64,000 nucleotides of DNA from Nonlabens sp. MB-3u-79. GTDB lineage: Bacteria; Bacteroidota; Bacteroidia; Flavobacteriales; Flavobacteriaceae. Positions 16,965 through 25,753 of this stretch are shown here, one piece after another (within the stretch, counting starts at the first letter, position 1; each line of letters starts with the position of its first letter). Location of the stretch: assembly GCF_002831625.1 (NCBI RefSeq), contig NZ_CP025116.1, positions 496,001 through 560,000 on the forward strand, in the 5' to 3' direction. The notes under the pieces were generated by a model. The model made no database searches. It had not been told where the DNA came from and worked only from the letters and a program-made list of their open reading frames with translations. Position numbers and translations under genes: made by a program.

Positions 16965-18512
16965 ATGAGTAACATCACCGCAAAAAGTGCCTTAATTTCT
17001 GTATTCAGCAAAGAAGGTCTCGCTCCTATCGTTAAAAAAATGAACGCCCTAGGCATTACCATCTATTCTACAGGAGGAACTGAAAAGTTCATAAAAGACT
17101 TGGGGATTGACGTCGTTCCTGTTGAAGATGTCACTTCCTATCCATCGATTTTAGGAGGTCGTGTAAAAACATTACATCCTAAAGTTTTTGGAGGTATTTT
17201 AAACAGACGTGATCATAAAGGAGATGAAGCACAATTAGCAGAGTTTGACATTCCTCAAATAGATATCGTCATTGTAGATCTGTATCCTTTTGAAAAGACG
17301 GTTGCTAGTGATGCTGCAGAGCAGGATATCATAGAAAAAATAGACATAGGCGGAATTTCATTAATACGCGCTGGTGCAAAAAACTATAAGGATACTCTTT
17401 GTGTAGGGACCGTAAAAGATTATTCTAAATTATTAGAAGTCCTAGAGTCTGGTAACGGCACGACTTCTCTCGATCAACGCAAGGAATTTGCTGCTACTTG
17501 TTTTAATGTTTCTTCTCATTATGACAGCGCGATTTACAATTACTTTGCTGGTAATTCTGAAGGAAAAGCCCTTAAAATAAGTGAGCAACATGTGATGCCA
17601 TTACGTTATGGTGAAAACCCTCATCAACGAGGATGGTTCTATGGAGACTTTGATGAAATGTTTATCAAACATCACGGGAAAGCACTATCGTACAACAATT
17701 TGCTCGATGTAGATGCTGCCGTTAATTTAATGAGTGAGTTTGTAAATGACGCTCCTACATTCGGTGTCTTCAAACACAACAATGCTTGCGGTGTGGCACA
17801 AAGAGCAACCATTCATCAAGCTTATGTGGATGCCCTTGCTGGTGATCCAGTTTCTGCTTTTGGCGGCGTTTTGATCTCTAATGTGGAAATTGATGCTGCG
17901 ACGGCTCAAGAGATTCATAAATTATTCTGTGAAGTGGTGATTGCCCCGTCTTTTGCCAGCGATGCACTAGAAATTCTAAAAGGGAAAAAGAATAGAATTA
18001 TGCTAGAGCTTGTTGAAGGTGCGCTTTCGCGAAAGCGAGATACCAACAAACTCGAAGTGCGTGCTTCTTTAAATGGATACTTAGTTCAAGACCCTAATCT
18101 AAAAACCGATCAGAAAGAAGACTTAAACACCGCGACTAAATTAGCTCCAACTGCAGGACAAATCGAAGATTTATTATTTGCTTCTAAGTTGTGTAAGCAC
18201 ACCAAATCTAACACGATTGTTCTCGCAAAAAACAAACAACTCTGTGCTAGTGGAACTGGTCAAACTTCACGTGTGGATGCTTTAAATCAGGCCATTCATA
18301 AAGCCCAATCTTTTAAGTTTGACTTAAAAGGAGCTGTTATGGCAAGTGATGCATTTTTCCCTTTCCCAGATTGTGTAGAAATCGCTGATAATGCAGGAGT
18401 TACAGCTATCATACAACCCGGCGGATCTATTAAAGATGAGCTTTCTATCGATTACTGTAATAAAAATAATATTGCGATGGTTTTCACGGGTACAAGGCAT
18501 TTTAAACACTAG
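16965..18512 (+). CDS. purH: Bifunctional AICAR transformylase / IMP cyclohydrolase
   Basis: PurH performs the last two steps of IMP synthesis: formyl transfer to AICAR from 10-formyl-THF, then ring closure. The 515-residue protein has the MGS-like cyclohydrolase domain first (STGGTEKFIKDLGI, GGRVKTLHPKVFGGIL), then the transformylase domain with LRYGENPHQ, KHNNACGVA and SDAFFPFPD. The Lys-His pair of KHNNACG is the usual catalytic signature. The palindrome at 18023-18036 encodes Ala-Leu-Ser-Arg-Lys-Arg around residues 353-358, probably a surface loop. mreB starts 54 bases downstream with no terminator, the usual Bacteroidota arrangement. Confidence 0.97.
   Translation: MSNITAKSALISVFSKEGLAPIVKKMNALGITIYSTGGTEKFIKDLGIDVVPVEDVTSYPSILGGRVKTLHPKVFGGILNRRDHKGDEAQLAEFDIPQIDIVIVDLYPFEKTVASDAAEQDIIEKIDIGGISLIRAGAKNYKDTLCVGTVKDYSKLLEVLESGNGTTSLDQRKEFAATCFNVSSHYDSAIYNYFAGNSEGKALKISEQHVMPLRYGENPHQRGWFYGDFDEMFIKHHGKALSYNNLLDVDAAVNLMSEFVNDAPTFGVFKHNNACGVAQRATIHQAYVDALAGDPVSAFGGVLISNVEIDAATAQEIHKLFCEVVIAPSFASDALEILKGKKNRIMLELVEGALSRKRDTNKLEVRASLNGYLVQDPNLKTDQKEDLNTATKLAPTAGQIEDLLFASKLCKHTKSNTIVLAKNKQLCASGTGQTSRVDALNQAIHKAQSFKFDLKGAVMASDAFFPFPDCVEIADNAGVTAIIQPGGSIKDELSIDYCNKNNIAMVFTGTRHFKH
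18023..18036. repeat. GCTTTCGCGAAAGC palindrome, copy 5 (in purH)
   Basis: Exact copy inside purH, read in the frame giving Leu-Ser-Arg-Lys-Arg (residues 354-358). Confidence 0.97.
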
Positions 18513-18566
18513 AATTGTGGTAACTTTACCATAGTCTAATTTTTAACGTTTTTCTACTGTTCATTT

Positions 18567-19601
18567 ATGGGATTTTTCGACTTTCTTACAGAAGATATTG
18601 CTATCGACCTCGGTACGGCAAATACGCTCATTGTTCATAACGGCAAAGTCGTTGTAGACAGTCCATCTATCGTTGCGCGCGATAGAACAACTGGTAAAAT
18701 TATTGCCGTAGGTAAAGAGGCAGCAATGATGCAAGGCAAAACCCATGAAAATATCAAAACCATCCGACCGTTGAAAGACGGTGTGATTGCAGATTTTGAT
18801 GCGAGTGAAAAAATGATCTCTATGTTTATTAAAGAGATTCCAGCTTTGAAGAAAAAATGGTTTACTCCTTCTCTACGCATGGTTATTTGTATTCCCTCTG
18901 GAATTACTGAAGTGGAAATGCGAGCGGTAAAAGACAGTGCTGAAAGAGTAAACGGCAAAGAAGTTTATCTCATTCATGAACCGATGGCGGCTGCTATAGG
19001 AATAGGTGTGGACATCATGCAGCCTAAAGGAAATATGATTGTTGACATAGGTGGAGGAACAACTGAAATTGCAGTTATTGCTTTAGGAGGAATCGTTTGT
19101 GATAAATCAGTTAAAATTGCAGGTGATGTATTTACGAATGATATCGTTTACTACATGCGTACACAACACAACCTTTATGTAGGAGAACGCACTGCTGAGA
19201 AAATTAAAATCCAAATAGGTTCTGCAACAGAAGACCTAGAAGTACCACCAGAAGAAATGAGTGTACAGGGTCGTGACCTTTTAACTGGAAAACCTAAAGA
19301 AGTAAAAATAGGATACAGAGAAATAGCAAAAGCATTGGACAAATCTATTCTACGTGTAGAAGATGCGGTCATGGAAACCTTATCTCAAACACCACCAGAA
19401 CTCGCTGCAGATATATATAATACAGGAATTTATCTTGCCGGTGGTGGTTCTATGCTACGCGGCCTTGATAAACGTCTGTCACAAAAAACAGACTTACCCG
19501 TTTATATTGCTGAAGATCCTTTAAGAGCTGTAGTGCGCGGTACAGGCCTCACTCTTAAAAATCTAGACAAATATAAAAGTGTACTGGCTAACAAGTACTA
19601 A
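18567..19601 (+). CDS. mreB: Rod shape-determining protein MreB
   Basis: MreB is an actin-like ATPase that polymerises under the inner membrane and guides the elongation complex (elongasome). The 344-residue length is typical. Phosphate-binding motifs are DLGTANTLI (about residues 12-20) and DIGGGTTEIAV (about 160-170), with the adenosine motif near TGIYLAGGGSMLRGLD (about 285-300). It is the first gene of the order mreB-mreC-mreD-pbp2-rodA, and the following genes overlap or nearly touch, so the elongation machinery is made as a unit. A near-consensus box TAACTTTA lies in the 54-base gap after purH. Confidence 0.97.
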   Translation: MGFFDFLTEDIAIDLGTANTLIVHNGKVVVDSPSIVARDRTTGKIIAVGKEAAMMQGKTHENIKTIRPLKDGVIADFDASEKMISMFIKEIPALKKKWFTPSLRMVICIPSGITEVEMRAVKDSAERVNGKEVYLIHEPMAAAIGIGVDIMQPKGNMIVDIGGGTTEIAVIALGGIVCDKSVKIAGDVFTNDIVYYMRTQHNLYVGERTAEKIKIQIGSATEDLEVPPEEMSVQGRDLLTGKPKEVKIGYREIAKALDKSILRVEDAVMETLSQTPPELAADIYNTGIYLAGGGSMLRGLDKRLSQKTDLPVYIAEDPLRAVVRGTGLTLKNLDKYKSVLANKY

Positions 19602-19633
19602 GACCTTACTTTAAAACCTATTGACGTAACCCC

Positions 19634-20461
19634 ATGCAACAAATAATCAATTTTCTGATCAAGTACAGAAACTTGTTGTTGTATCTGTTTTTAATGGTCG
19701 CTGCACTTAGTTTTACTATTCAAACGCATGACTACCATCTCAATTCGACCATACATTCCACAGGATATGTAACTGGAAACTTATTGAACACCAGAAACGG
19801 AATCTTTGATTACTTTGATCTCAAAAATCAAAATAATAAATTAAGTGAAGAAAATGCACTTTTAAGAATGCAACTTCTAGATATAAGCGATACGCTTCTA
19901 GGAAAAGAATCTACATTTATATTTTCAGATAGCATTCCTTACCGCATTTTCCCAGCGAGAGTTATTAAAAATGATTACTATAAATCAGATAATTACATTA
20001 CCATAGACATAGGCACTGATCAAGGGATACGCTCGGATATGGGCGTGATATCTCCTAAAGGAATAGTAGGTGTTGTAGACAAAAGCAGTACCCAGTTTTC
20101 CAGAGTGATTTCCATCTTAAATTCTCAAGTTTCTTTGAATGCTCAAATAAAGGGAACTGCTACCATAGGCTCTTTAAAGTGGAACGGTAATGATCCTTAC
20201 ATGATGAGCCTAGAAGATGTGCCTAGACTTGCAAAAGTTTCTAAAGGCGACACCATCATAACTGGAAGACAATCCACCCTGTTCCCTGCTGATATTTTAA
20301 TAGGAAGCATCAAAAACGCAGAGCTCATTGAAAACGGTTCTCGATATAAAATTGATGTAGAGTTATTTAATGACATGACTGATTTGGATTATATAAACGT
20401 CATTAAAAATAGAGATAGAGCCGCATTACAAGTCATAGATACCTTAGGAAACAATGAATAG
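19634..20461 (+). CDS. mreC: Rod shape-determining protein MreC
   Basis: This 275-residue protein has one N-terminal transmembrane helix (about residues 13-29), a coiled-coil segment (LKNQNNKLSEENALLRMQLLD region, about 60-85) and a periplasmic beta-rich domain (ITIDIGTDQGIRSDMGVISPKGIVGVV onward), the standard MreC layout. MreC links cytoplasmic MreB to PBP2 and RodA in the elongasome. It starts 32 bases after mreB and overlaps mreD by 8 bases. Confidence 0.94.
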   Translation: MQQIINFLIKYRNLLLYLFLMVAALSFTIQTHDYHLNSTIHSTGYVTGNLLNTRNGIFDYFDLKNQNNKLSEENALLRMQLLDISDTLLGKESTFIFSDSIPYRIFPARVIKNDYYKSDNYITIDIGTDQGIRSDMGVISPKGIVGVVDKSSTQFSRVISILNSQVSLNAQIKGTATIGSLKWNGNDPYMMSLEDVPRLAKVSKGDTIITGRQSTLFPADILIGSIKNAELIENGSRYKIDVELFNDMTDLDYINVIKNRDRAALQVIDTLGNNE

Positions 20462-20963
20462 AACTCTTTTAAATAATGTTCTCCGATTTATAGGCTTGCT
20501 TGGGCTACAAATATTCTTGTTTGATCGGATTAATTTTCTGGGCTATATAAATCCGATGATTTATATTCTTTTCATCATACTGTTTCCTGTCGAGAACAAA
20601 AGGTGGAGTTTTATGATACTCGCTTTTGCTCTAGGCATTGTTCTAGATACCTTTCAAGACACCGGTGGCGCACACGCTGCCGCTTCCTTAACTCTAGCCT
20701 TTACAAGGCCCATATGGCTACGACTGGTTTATGGAGAAAGTTATAAAATGAAAAACTTGAAGGTAATTAGAACACCAATGGACAGACTTGTATTATTAAT
20801 GGTTCTATGCATTACTGTTCACCATTTAGTTTTCTTTAGCTTGGTCATTTTTAACACTTCGCAAATACTTTATACCTTAAAACTAACGTTGAGCATAGGA
20901 CTGGCATCACTAATACTAAACAGTCTATTATTACTCCTTTTTAAACCTCGATTTAAAGCATGA
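20454..20963 (+). CDS. mreD: Rod shape-determining protein MreD
   Basis: This 169-residue protein is almost entirely hydrophobic, with about five transmembrane helices, and sits exactly where MreD is expected, between mreC and the PBP2 gene. MreD sequences are poorly conserved, so the call rests mainly on position, size and topology; LDTFQDTGGAHAAASLTLAF is a loop typical of flavobacterial MreD. It overlaps mreC by 8 bases and the PBP2 gene by 4 (ATGA at 20960-20963). Confidence 0.88.
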   Translation: MNRTLLNNVLRFIGLLGLQIFLFDRINFLGYINPMIYILFIILFPVENKRWSFMILAFALGIVLDTFQDTGGAHAAASLTLAFTRPIWLRLVYGESYKMKNLKVIRTPMDRLVLLMVLCITVHHLVFFSLVIFNTSQILYTLKLTLSIGLASLILNSLLLLLFKPRFKA

Positions 20964-22906
20964 AAAAATTACTGCTTTTATCCATTGTCACTTTAGTTGG
21001 TCTCACCTTCCTAGGAAGGATGGTGTACTTACAGGTAGTTCTATCTGACGAATTGCAACTGGAAGCAGAAAATAATGCCCTAAAAACAGTCTACGATTAT
21101 CCAGAACGCGGTTTTATTTACGACCGTAACGGCAAGTTAATGGTCGCTAATCAAGTTGCTTATGACGTCATGGTCATTCCTAGAGAAACTGGAGATGTAG
21201 ACATTAGCAAGCTCGCTAAATTGCTTAAAATTGACGAATCAAGACTAGAAAAAAAACTTGAGACAGCCAGAATATGGTCTACCAAGCAAGCTAGTGTGGT
21301 TGTTCCTCAACTCACTCAAGTAGAATATGCACCGCTTCAGGAACAGCTTAGAAAATTTCCAGGGTTTTATATTCAAAGACGATCCTTACGTAAATACATG
21401 GTTGATCACAGCGCCAGTGTTTTAGGATACATCAGAGAAGTAAATCAAACCAGCATTGAAAATGACGATTACTATGTTCAAGGTGACCTCGCTGGAAAAA
21501 GCGGTATTGAACTTCAATATGAAGAAGAGTTAAGAGGTGTAAAAGGCTATAAAAAATACACAAGAGATCATTTCGGTCGCGCTATAGAATCCTATAAAGG
21601 TGGCTCCAGTGACATGGCTCCTATCGCGGGCACAGACCTTACCGTAACTCTAGATAAAGAGTTGCAAGAATATGCTGAAAAGTTAATGATGAATAAGCGT
21701 GGTGGCATCGTTGCAATCCAACCTCAAACGGGTGAGATTTTAACTTTAGTAACTGCCCCTAATTATGACCCCAGTCTATTGATGGGACGCGATCGCTCCA
21801 AAAATATCAATGCTATTTTGAGGGATACCGTAAGGCTTCCAGATGTCAACAGAGTTCTACAAGGTCAGTATGCTCCTGGATCTCCTTTTAAAGTAATCAA
21901 TGCACTAGTAGCACTTCAAGAAGGTGTTGTGACACCCCAAGAAAGCTTTAGATGCAATAATGGTTATAATTACGGCGGTAAAAAACCTCTAGGTTGCCAC
22001 TCCCATGCAAGTCCGCTGGCAATGAATAGAGGTATTGCAGAAAGCTGCAACGCTTACTTTGCTCAAGTGTATAGGAGAATCATTGAAAATGAAAAGGACC
22101 CTGCAAAAGGAATGGATATCTGGCACGATCATGTAACTAGTTTTGGATTAGGTGATTTCTTAGGATATGATCTACCGGTTGGACAACCTGGAAGAATACC
22201 TGATGGAGATTATTACACTTCCCGTTATAAATACAAATGGTATGCTACTGCGACTATTTCTAATGCCATAGGTCAAGGAGAAATTGCCGTAACACCTATA
22301 CAGTTAGCTAACATGACCGCTGCCATAGCTAACAGGGGTTATTTTTACCGACCACACATTATCAAAGAAATGAATGGTGTTCCCATTGTTAATCCCAAGT
22401 ATACTGAAAAAAATTACACCACCATAGATGCTAAACATTTTCAACCTATTGTAGAAGGTATGAATGAGGTATATCATTCTGGAACGGCAAAATACGTTCA
22501 AATTCCAGGGATTGAAATCTGTGGTAAAACAGGAACTGTAGAGAATTTTGCCAAAGTAAATGGAGAACGTAAGCAACTCACCGACCATTCGGTATTTATT
22601 GCATTTGCTCCTAAAGACAATCCTAAAATAGCGGTAGCAGTATTTATTGAAAACGGTTACTGGGGTTCTAGATATGCCGCAAAAATGGCCAGTTTATTAA
22701 TTGAAAAACACCTTAAAGGTGTTATTACAAGAACCGATCTTGAAGATTACTTGCTTACTCATAGCCTTGAATATGAATACGCAAAGAAATTAGGCAACAA
22801 ACCATTTAAAGTGAATGAAGCCATAGATCAAGGTTTAATAACCTCAGAAAAGGAAAAAAAACTGAGACAACTTATGGACAGCCTGCAACCTAATATCCTA
22901 GACTAA
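20960..22906 (+). CDS. mrdA: Penicillin-binding protein 2 (elongation transpeptidase)
   Basis: PBP2 cross-links peptidoglycan during elongation. The 648-residue class B protein has an N-terminal membrane anchor (about residues 3-25), a dimerisation domain starting at RGFIYDRNG (about 50-58), and the transpeptidase domain. Active-site motifs are S308-PFK311, S362-C-N364 and K523-TGT526. The C-terminal extension after the domain (about 585-648) is charged. It is coupled to mreD by a 4-base overlap and is followed after one base by rodA, its glycosyltransferase partner. Confidence 0.95.
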   Translation: MKKLLLLSIVTLVGLTFLGRMVYLQVVLSDELQLEAENNALKTVYDYPERGFIYDRNGKLMVANQVAYDVMVIPRETGDVDISKLAKLLKIDESRLEKKLETARIWSTKQASVVVPQLTQVEYAPLQEQLRKFPGFYIQRRSLRKYMVDHSASVLGYIREVNQTSIENDDYYVQGDLAGKSGIELQYEEELRGVKGYKKYTRDHFGRAIESYKGGSSDMAPIAGTDLTVTLDKELQEYAEKLMMNKRGGIVAIQPQTGEILTLVTAPNYDPSLLMGRDRSKNINAILRDTVRLPDVNRVLQGQYAPGSPFKVINALVALQEGVVTPQESFRCNNGYNYGGKKPLGCHSHASPLAMNRGIAESCNAYFAQVYRRIIENEKDPAKGMDIWHDHVTSFGLGDFLGYDLPVGQPGRIPDGDYYTSRYKYKWYATATISNAIGQGEIAVTPIQLANMTAAIANRGYFYRPHIIKEMNGVPIVNPKYTEKNYTTIDAKHFQPIVEGMNEVYHSGTAKYVQIPGIEICGKTGTVENFAKVNGERKQLTDHSVFIAFAPKDNPKIAVAVFIENGYWGSRYAAKMASLLIEKHLKGVITRTDLEDYLLTHSLEYEYAKKLGNKPFKVNEAIDQGLITSEKEKKLRQLMDSLQPNILD

Positions 22907-22907
22907 T

Positions 22908-24185
22908 ATGGGAATAGGAGATAAACCCAAGTATGACATTGCCTCGATACTTATCTATGCTGCACTAGTTTTTATTGGATTGCTCAGTATTTATAGCGCT
23001 GCACCAGTTGTAGAGTATACTTCCATAACTGATATCAATGAAGTCTACGGTAAACAATTCCTATTCATAGGAGTTTGTGCCTTACTCATCATTGTCATAC
23101 TTGCTATAGAGGTTAAGTTTTACGAACGATTTGCTGGACTTATTTATGTGGTTTCACTGGTTTCCCTTGCTGGACTCTACGTTTTTGGTAAAGAAGTAAA
23201 TGGCGCCACATCGTGGTATCCCATGGGACCCTTTACCTTCCAACCTAGTGAATTTGCAAAATTTGCTACCGCTCTTGCCGTGGCCAAATTTTTAAGTCAA
23301 CTCAATGTCTCCTTAAAAAATGTTAGGGATTTTATGATCGTTGCGGGAATCATTGCCTTACCTGCACTTCTTATCATACCTCAGCCAGACCCTGGAAGTG
23401 CATTGATTTACACCGCTTTTTTCTTTGCACTACAAAGAGAAGGATTATCACTTTGGTATTTGAGTTTAGGGCTTATCGCTTTGGTATTATTCTTAGGCGC
23501 CTTAGTCCTTGACATATGGTGGATCATAATAGCTATTGTGCTTATTATTACGGTTATCTATTTGCTTTCGCGAAAGCGGAAACACAAAAAACGCCTTGAC
23601 AAGCCTCGGGTATATCTGTTTGTAATAGCTGTGGTAATTTGTATCGCTTATACCTTTTCTGCCAGCTATATCTTTAATAATCTTCTAGAAGAAAGACATA
23701 GAAACCGAATCAATATTGTCTTGGGTAGAGTGCAGGACGACGCAGGAATAGGCTACAACATCAACCAAAGCATGATTGCTATAGGTAATGGCGGTTGGGC
23801 AGGAAAACCTCTGGAAGAAGCCACACAAACTAGAGGTGGCTACGTGCCAGAACAACATACAGATTTCATTTTTAGCGCTATAGGTGAAGTCTCTGGACTT
23901 TTAGGAACCAGTATTACCATCATACTTTTCATGCTCTTAATCTATCGAGTCATCATCATGGCCGAGAGACAGCGCAATTTATTTGCGAGAGTTTATGGAT
24001 ATGGAGTCGGCGGAATATTTTTTCTTCACTTTTTTGTGAATATAGGAATGGTCATAGGACTCTTGCCTACGGTAGGAATACCCTTGCCCTTTATGAGTTA
24101 CGGTGGTAGCGGACTCATGGGCTTTACCATTTTATTATTTATCTTTATTAAACTCGATGCGCATAGAATGAGTTATGATCATTGA
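22908..24185 (+). CDS. rodA: Peptidoglycan glycosyltransferase RodA (SEDS family)
   Basis: RodA polymerises lipid II glycan strands and works with PBP2. The 425-residue protein has about ten transmembrane helices and SEDS motifs: GATSWYPMGPFTFQPSEFAK (about residues 96-115), PQPDPGSALIY (about 160-170) and PEQHTDFIFSAIGE followed by PFMSYGGSG near the C-terminus. The palindrome at 23564-23577 encodes Leu-Ser-Arg-Lys-Arg (220-224), which begins a very basic cytoplasmic loop LSRKRKHKKRLDK between two helices. The gene ends the operon; a weak hairpin of CACCCAAA/TTTGGGTG (24254-24295) may end transcription. Confidence 0.95.
   Translation: MGIGDKPKYDIASILIYAALVFIGLLSIYSAAPVVEYTSITDINEVYGKQFLFIGVCALLIIVILAIEVKFYERFAGLIYVVSLVSLAGLYVFGKEVNGATSWYPMGPFTFQPSEFAKFATALAVAKFLSQLNVSLKNVRDFMIVAGIIALPALLIIPQPDPGSALIYTAFFFALQREGLSLWYLSLGLIALVLFLGALVLDIWWIIIAIVLIITVIYLLSRKRKHKKRLDKPRVYLFVIAVVICIAYTFSASYIFNNLLEERHRNRINIVLGRVQDDAGIGYNINQSMIAIGNGGWAGKPLEEATQTRGGYVPEQHTDFIFSAIGEVSGLLGTSITIILFMLLIYRVIIMAERQRNLFARVYGYGVGGIFFLHFFVNIGMVIGLLPTVGIPLPFMSYGGSGLMGFTILLFIFIKLDAHRMSYDH
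23564..23577. repeat. GCTTTCGCGAAAGC palindrome, copy 6 (in rodA)
   Basis: Exact copy in rodA, read as Leu-Ser-Arg-Lys-Arg in a basic cytoplasmic loop. Confidence 0.97.
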
Positions 24186-24458
24186 TCATCTATAATTCGA
24201 TCCTATTGAAATACTTTGAAACACTTCTTCATTGTCATCCTATTGACCTTAATCACCCAAATGGGTGGACTGGTATGGATAGTAGTTTTTGGGTGTTTTA
24301 AGTATACGAAGTCTATGTCACCTATTTTAGTCATCACCCTGCTCGAACCTCTTTTGCCGCATCTGGGCTTGCAAAAGGTACTCAGATCGAAATAGAAGTA
24401 GTTGCTGTCAAACAAAATTAATACAGAGTTCGTACTATTGTAATTCTAATATTTGCCT

Positions 24459-25112
24459 ATGTTTTTCCTTCCTAAAAACCTTGATAATTACATCGTCGCT
24501 CATTCTGAAGACGAACCACAAATCCTACAAGATCTTGCCAGAGAGACGCATCAGAAGGTGTTACAACCTATCATGTTGTCCGGACCATACCAAGGAAGGG
24601 TGCTGAGCATGATCTCCCATTTGAAGGCTCCTCTACGTGTTCTAGAAATAGGAACTTTTACAGGCTATTCAGCACTATGCATTGCAGAAGGGATGCCCGC
24701 AAATAGCGAACTGATAACTATTGATATCAATGAAGAGTTGGAAGATTTTGCGGCTGGATATTTTGCACGCTTTCGCGAAAGCGGAAACAATAACATTAGC
24801 ATTACTCAAAAAATAGGTGATGCGACTCAACTACTTCCAGAGCTCGAAGGAACTTTTGACCTTGTTTTTATAGATGCTGATAAGCCCAATTACGTGAACT
24901 ATTTTCATCTTATAATGGACAAAGTACAGGCGGGGAGTCTGATCATTTCTGACAATGTATTATGGCATGGTAAAGTGGTGGAAGATCTGAATGAAAAGGA
25001 CAAATCAACACCTGTACTACTGGAATACAATAAGCTATTAAAAGAAGATCCCCGGTTACAAACTGTACTCTTATCCGTTCGTGATGGACTTACTTTAAGC
25101 CGAGTGTTGTAG
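24459..25112 (+). CDS. SAM-dependent O-methyltransferase (catechol/caffeoyl-CoA type)
   Basis: This class I methyltransferase of about 217 residues has the SAM-binding motif LEIGTFTGYSALCIAEG, an acidic ITIDIN motif and LVFIDADKPNYVNYF, as in the O-methyltransferase 3 family (caffeoyl-CoA/catechol-like, metal-dependent). The substrate is unknown. The frame also opens at TTG 24453, but ATG 24459 (MFFLPKNLDN) is the natural start. An imperfect promoter box TAATATTTG ends 3 bases before it. The palindrome at 24769-24782 encodes Arg-Phe-Arg-Glu-Ser in a loop (residues 104-108). The 3' end overlaps the decayed PAP2 gene on the other strand. Confidence 0.88.
   Translation: MFFLPKNLDNYIVAHSEDEPQILQDLARETHQKVLQPIMLSGPYQGRVLSMISHLKAPLRVLEIGTFTGYSALCIAEGMPANSELITIDINEELEDFAAGYFARFRESGNNNISITQKIGDATQLLPELEGTFDLVFIDADKPNYVNYFHLIMDKVQAGSLIISDNVLWHGKVVEDLNEKDKSTPVLLEYNKLLKEDPRLQTVLLSVRDGLTLSRVL
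24769..24782. repeat. GCTTTCGCGAAAGC palindrome, copy 7 (in O-methyltransferase gene)
   Basis: Exact copy, read in the third frame as Arg-Phe-Arg-Glu-Ser. Confidence 0.97.
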
Positions 25113-25434
25113 CCTTTTTTCTATTTTAAAAAACAGCATAAAACCTACCAGCAATCCCACAAGAACATCTCCCGGATAATGGTTTGTTCTTAGGCCGCAC
25201 TATTTACAACAAGATTGGTTAGGGATAAAGTGACAAAACAAGCAGCGACAACGTCAACAAAGCAATGTAATTCACTTGTTTTTAAAATTTTATAAAGAGA
25301 AAAGAAGAATAGCTATAGCAGCAACTAATTCTCTATAGGGGTTACAAAAGCCAAAAGAATTGAAACTTCCCAATCCACAAACCAATGACCCATCTTAAAA
25401 TATCTTGATCAATATCTATAAAAGATTCTAAAGT
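25095..25434 (-). pseudogene. Decayed PAP2-family phosphatase
   Basis: The gap between the O-methyltransferase and tatA translates on the reverse strand as broken pieces of a PAP2 membrane phosphatase. The start piece is LESFIDIDQDILRWVIG (from about 25424; no start codon remains). Next come FVTPIEN and, after in-frame stops and frame changes, VAACFVTLSLTNLVVNS. Then there is a jump in the family alignment and the C-terminal piece LRTNHYPGDVLVGLLVGFML, ending at TAA 25097-25095. HYPGDV is the third PAP2 motif. The remnant is about 340 bases, against about 570 for an intact family member, so the middle with the first two catalytic motifs is deleted. Intact homologues at this place in other flavobacteria are recalled, not checked. 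Confidence 0.75.
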
Positions 25435-25710
25435 TTAGAACTTGCGCTTAATAGACCCAGACTCTTCTATCTGATCTTTCACTTCTTCTATTTTTTTGGT
25501 AATTTCTTTGACGTCTGTATTAAATCCGTGCTCGTCTGCGCTTTTAGAAATTTCATTTTTGATATCATCAGTTGCGTTTCGCACTGTTTTCATCGCTTTA
25601 CCTAAACCACGAGCAATTTCCGGCAACTTATCTGAGCCAAAGACTAATATCACTACTAAGCCTACTATCATAAGCTCTGGTGTACTGATAAATAAAGGTA
25701 TCATTTTCAT
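25435..25710 (-). CDS. tatA: Sec-independent protein translocase subunit TatA
   Basis: This 91-residue protein has the TatA layout: a short N-terminal transmembrane helix (about residues 10-25; PELMIVGLVVILVFG), the hinge FGSDKLPEIARGLGKA, an amphipathic helix and a charged, unstructured tail. TatA forms the pore for folded proteins with twin-arginine signals. Either ATG 25710 or ATG 25704 (MIPLFIST) could start it. A perfect -7 box TATATTTG (25715-25722, reverse) lies 4 bases before the first ATG. Confidence 0.92.
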   Translation of the reverse strand: MKMIPLFISTPELMIVGLVVILVFGSDKLPEIARGLGKAMKTVRNATDDIKNEISKSADEHGFNTDVKEITKKIEEVKDQIEESGSIKRKF

Positions 25711-25714
25711 AGTG

Positions 25715-25722
25715 CAAATATA
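25715..25722 (-). promoter_or_regulatory. -7 box directly before tatA
   Basis: On the reverse strand TATATTTG is an exact match and ends 4 bases before the first ATG of tatA, giving no or only a few bases of leader. Confidence 0.5.
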
Positions 25723-25753
25723 CGATAGGACAATTTTTAATTAGAGTTTGGAC

